Assembly: GCA_016742295.1 (NCBI GenBank)
Contig: JACVCA010000092.1
Span: 1-5,746, forward strand
Source of the DNA: Alphaproteobacteria bacterium
Lineage (GTDB): Bacteria; Pseudomonadota; Alphaproteobacteria; JAGOMX01
Reading direction: 5' to 3'
Length of the DNA stretch: 5,746 nt
Shown here: one piece after another, positions 5,725 to 5,746 of the stretch
Layout of the letters: each line of letters opens with the position of its first letter
Position numbering within the stretch: the first letter of the stretch is position 1
Program-made: the position numbers and the translations under genes
The notes under the pieces: generated by a model
The model's database searches: none
Told to the model about the DNA's origin: nothing
The model's input: only the letters and a program-made list of their open reading frames with translations

Positions 5725-5746
5725 ACCTAATAACCTATTACTATAC

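Larger units (their letters stand above)
5113..5746. other. Non-coding, apparently decayed region
   Basis: About 630 bases without a supportable gene; every frame is broken by stops within roughly 50 codons. It contains the hairpin at 5163-5190, a possible transposase shred at 5141-5295, small stems at 5395-5414, 5455-5477, 5509-5526 and 5578-5606, and a Fur-box-like site at 5706-5724. A - strand frame at about 5393-5532 (47 codons, no usable start) shows no family I know. The mix of short broken frames and inverted repeats suggests old mobile-element debris, though no intact element end is visible. Confidence 0.5.

Noticed and set aside
1..5746. CRISPR array, tRNA genes or an intact insertion sequence
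   Set aside because: No regularly spaced repeats, no cloverleaf with a TTCGA-type arm, and no paired terminal repeats with a transposase were found on either strand.

Overview
The window is AT-rich bacterial DNA. Its genes are spaced by intergenic stretches that grow longer towards the right end. The set alr, mlaE, mlaF plus an iron-type superoxide dismutase, the low GC, the decayed alr 5' end and the debris-filled non-coding DNA suggest an alphaproteobacterium, perhaps a host-associated one of the Rickettsiales/Holosporales kind. That placement is inference from gene content and composition, not a search result. All protein genes I can support lie on the + strand.

Bases 1-973 hold most of alanine racemase (alr). 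The gene runs in from the left edge, and its first visible codons are out of frame with the rest, with a TAA at 20-22. Bases 1092-2647 hold an overlapping pair, mlaE and mlaF: the permease and ATPase of a lipid ABC transporter that maintains outer-membrane asymmetry. No mlaD, mlaC or mlaB follows. Bases 2728-3207 encode a small exported protein of unknown function with a clear Shine-Dalgarno site and signal peptide. Bases 3315-3923 encode a complete Fe-type superoxide dismutase (sodB); a palindrome and inverted repeat sit over its ribosome binding site.

Bases 3924-4602 have no convincing protein gene. They contain a GC-richer block (about 4040-4420) packed with hairpins. One of these has a GAAA tetraloop when read on the - strand, so the block is probably a structured RNA or its remnant; a group II intron 5' fragment is my leading guess, with low confidence. 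Next to it is a textbook + strand terminator (4429-4470). A good promoter at 4555-4581 then leads into a second small exported protein of unknown function (4603-5112).

Bases 5113-5746 are non-coding. They hold a 12-bp hairpin with a GCAA loop, a short frame that faintly recalls an IS630-type transposase N-terminus, several smaller inverted repeats, and a Fur-box-like sequence close to the right edge that may belong to a gene outside the window.

Functionally the window touches the cell envelope (D-alanine supply, lipid transport, two exported proteins) and oxidative stress defence. mlaE and mlaF are clearly co-transcribed. The other genes appear to be separate units.
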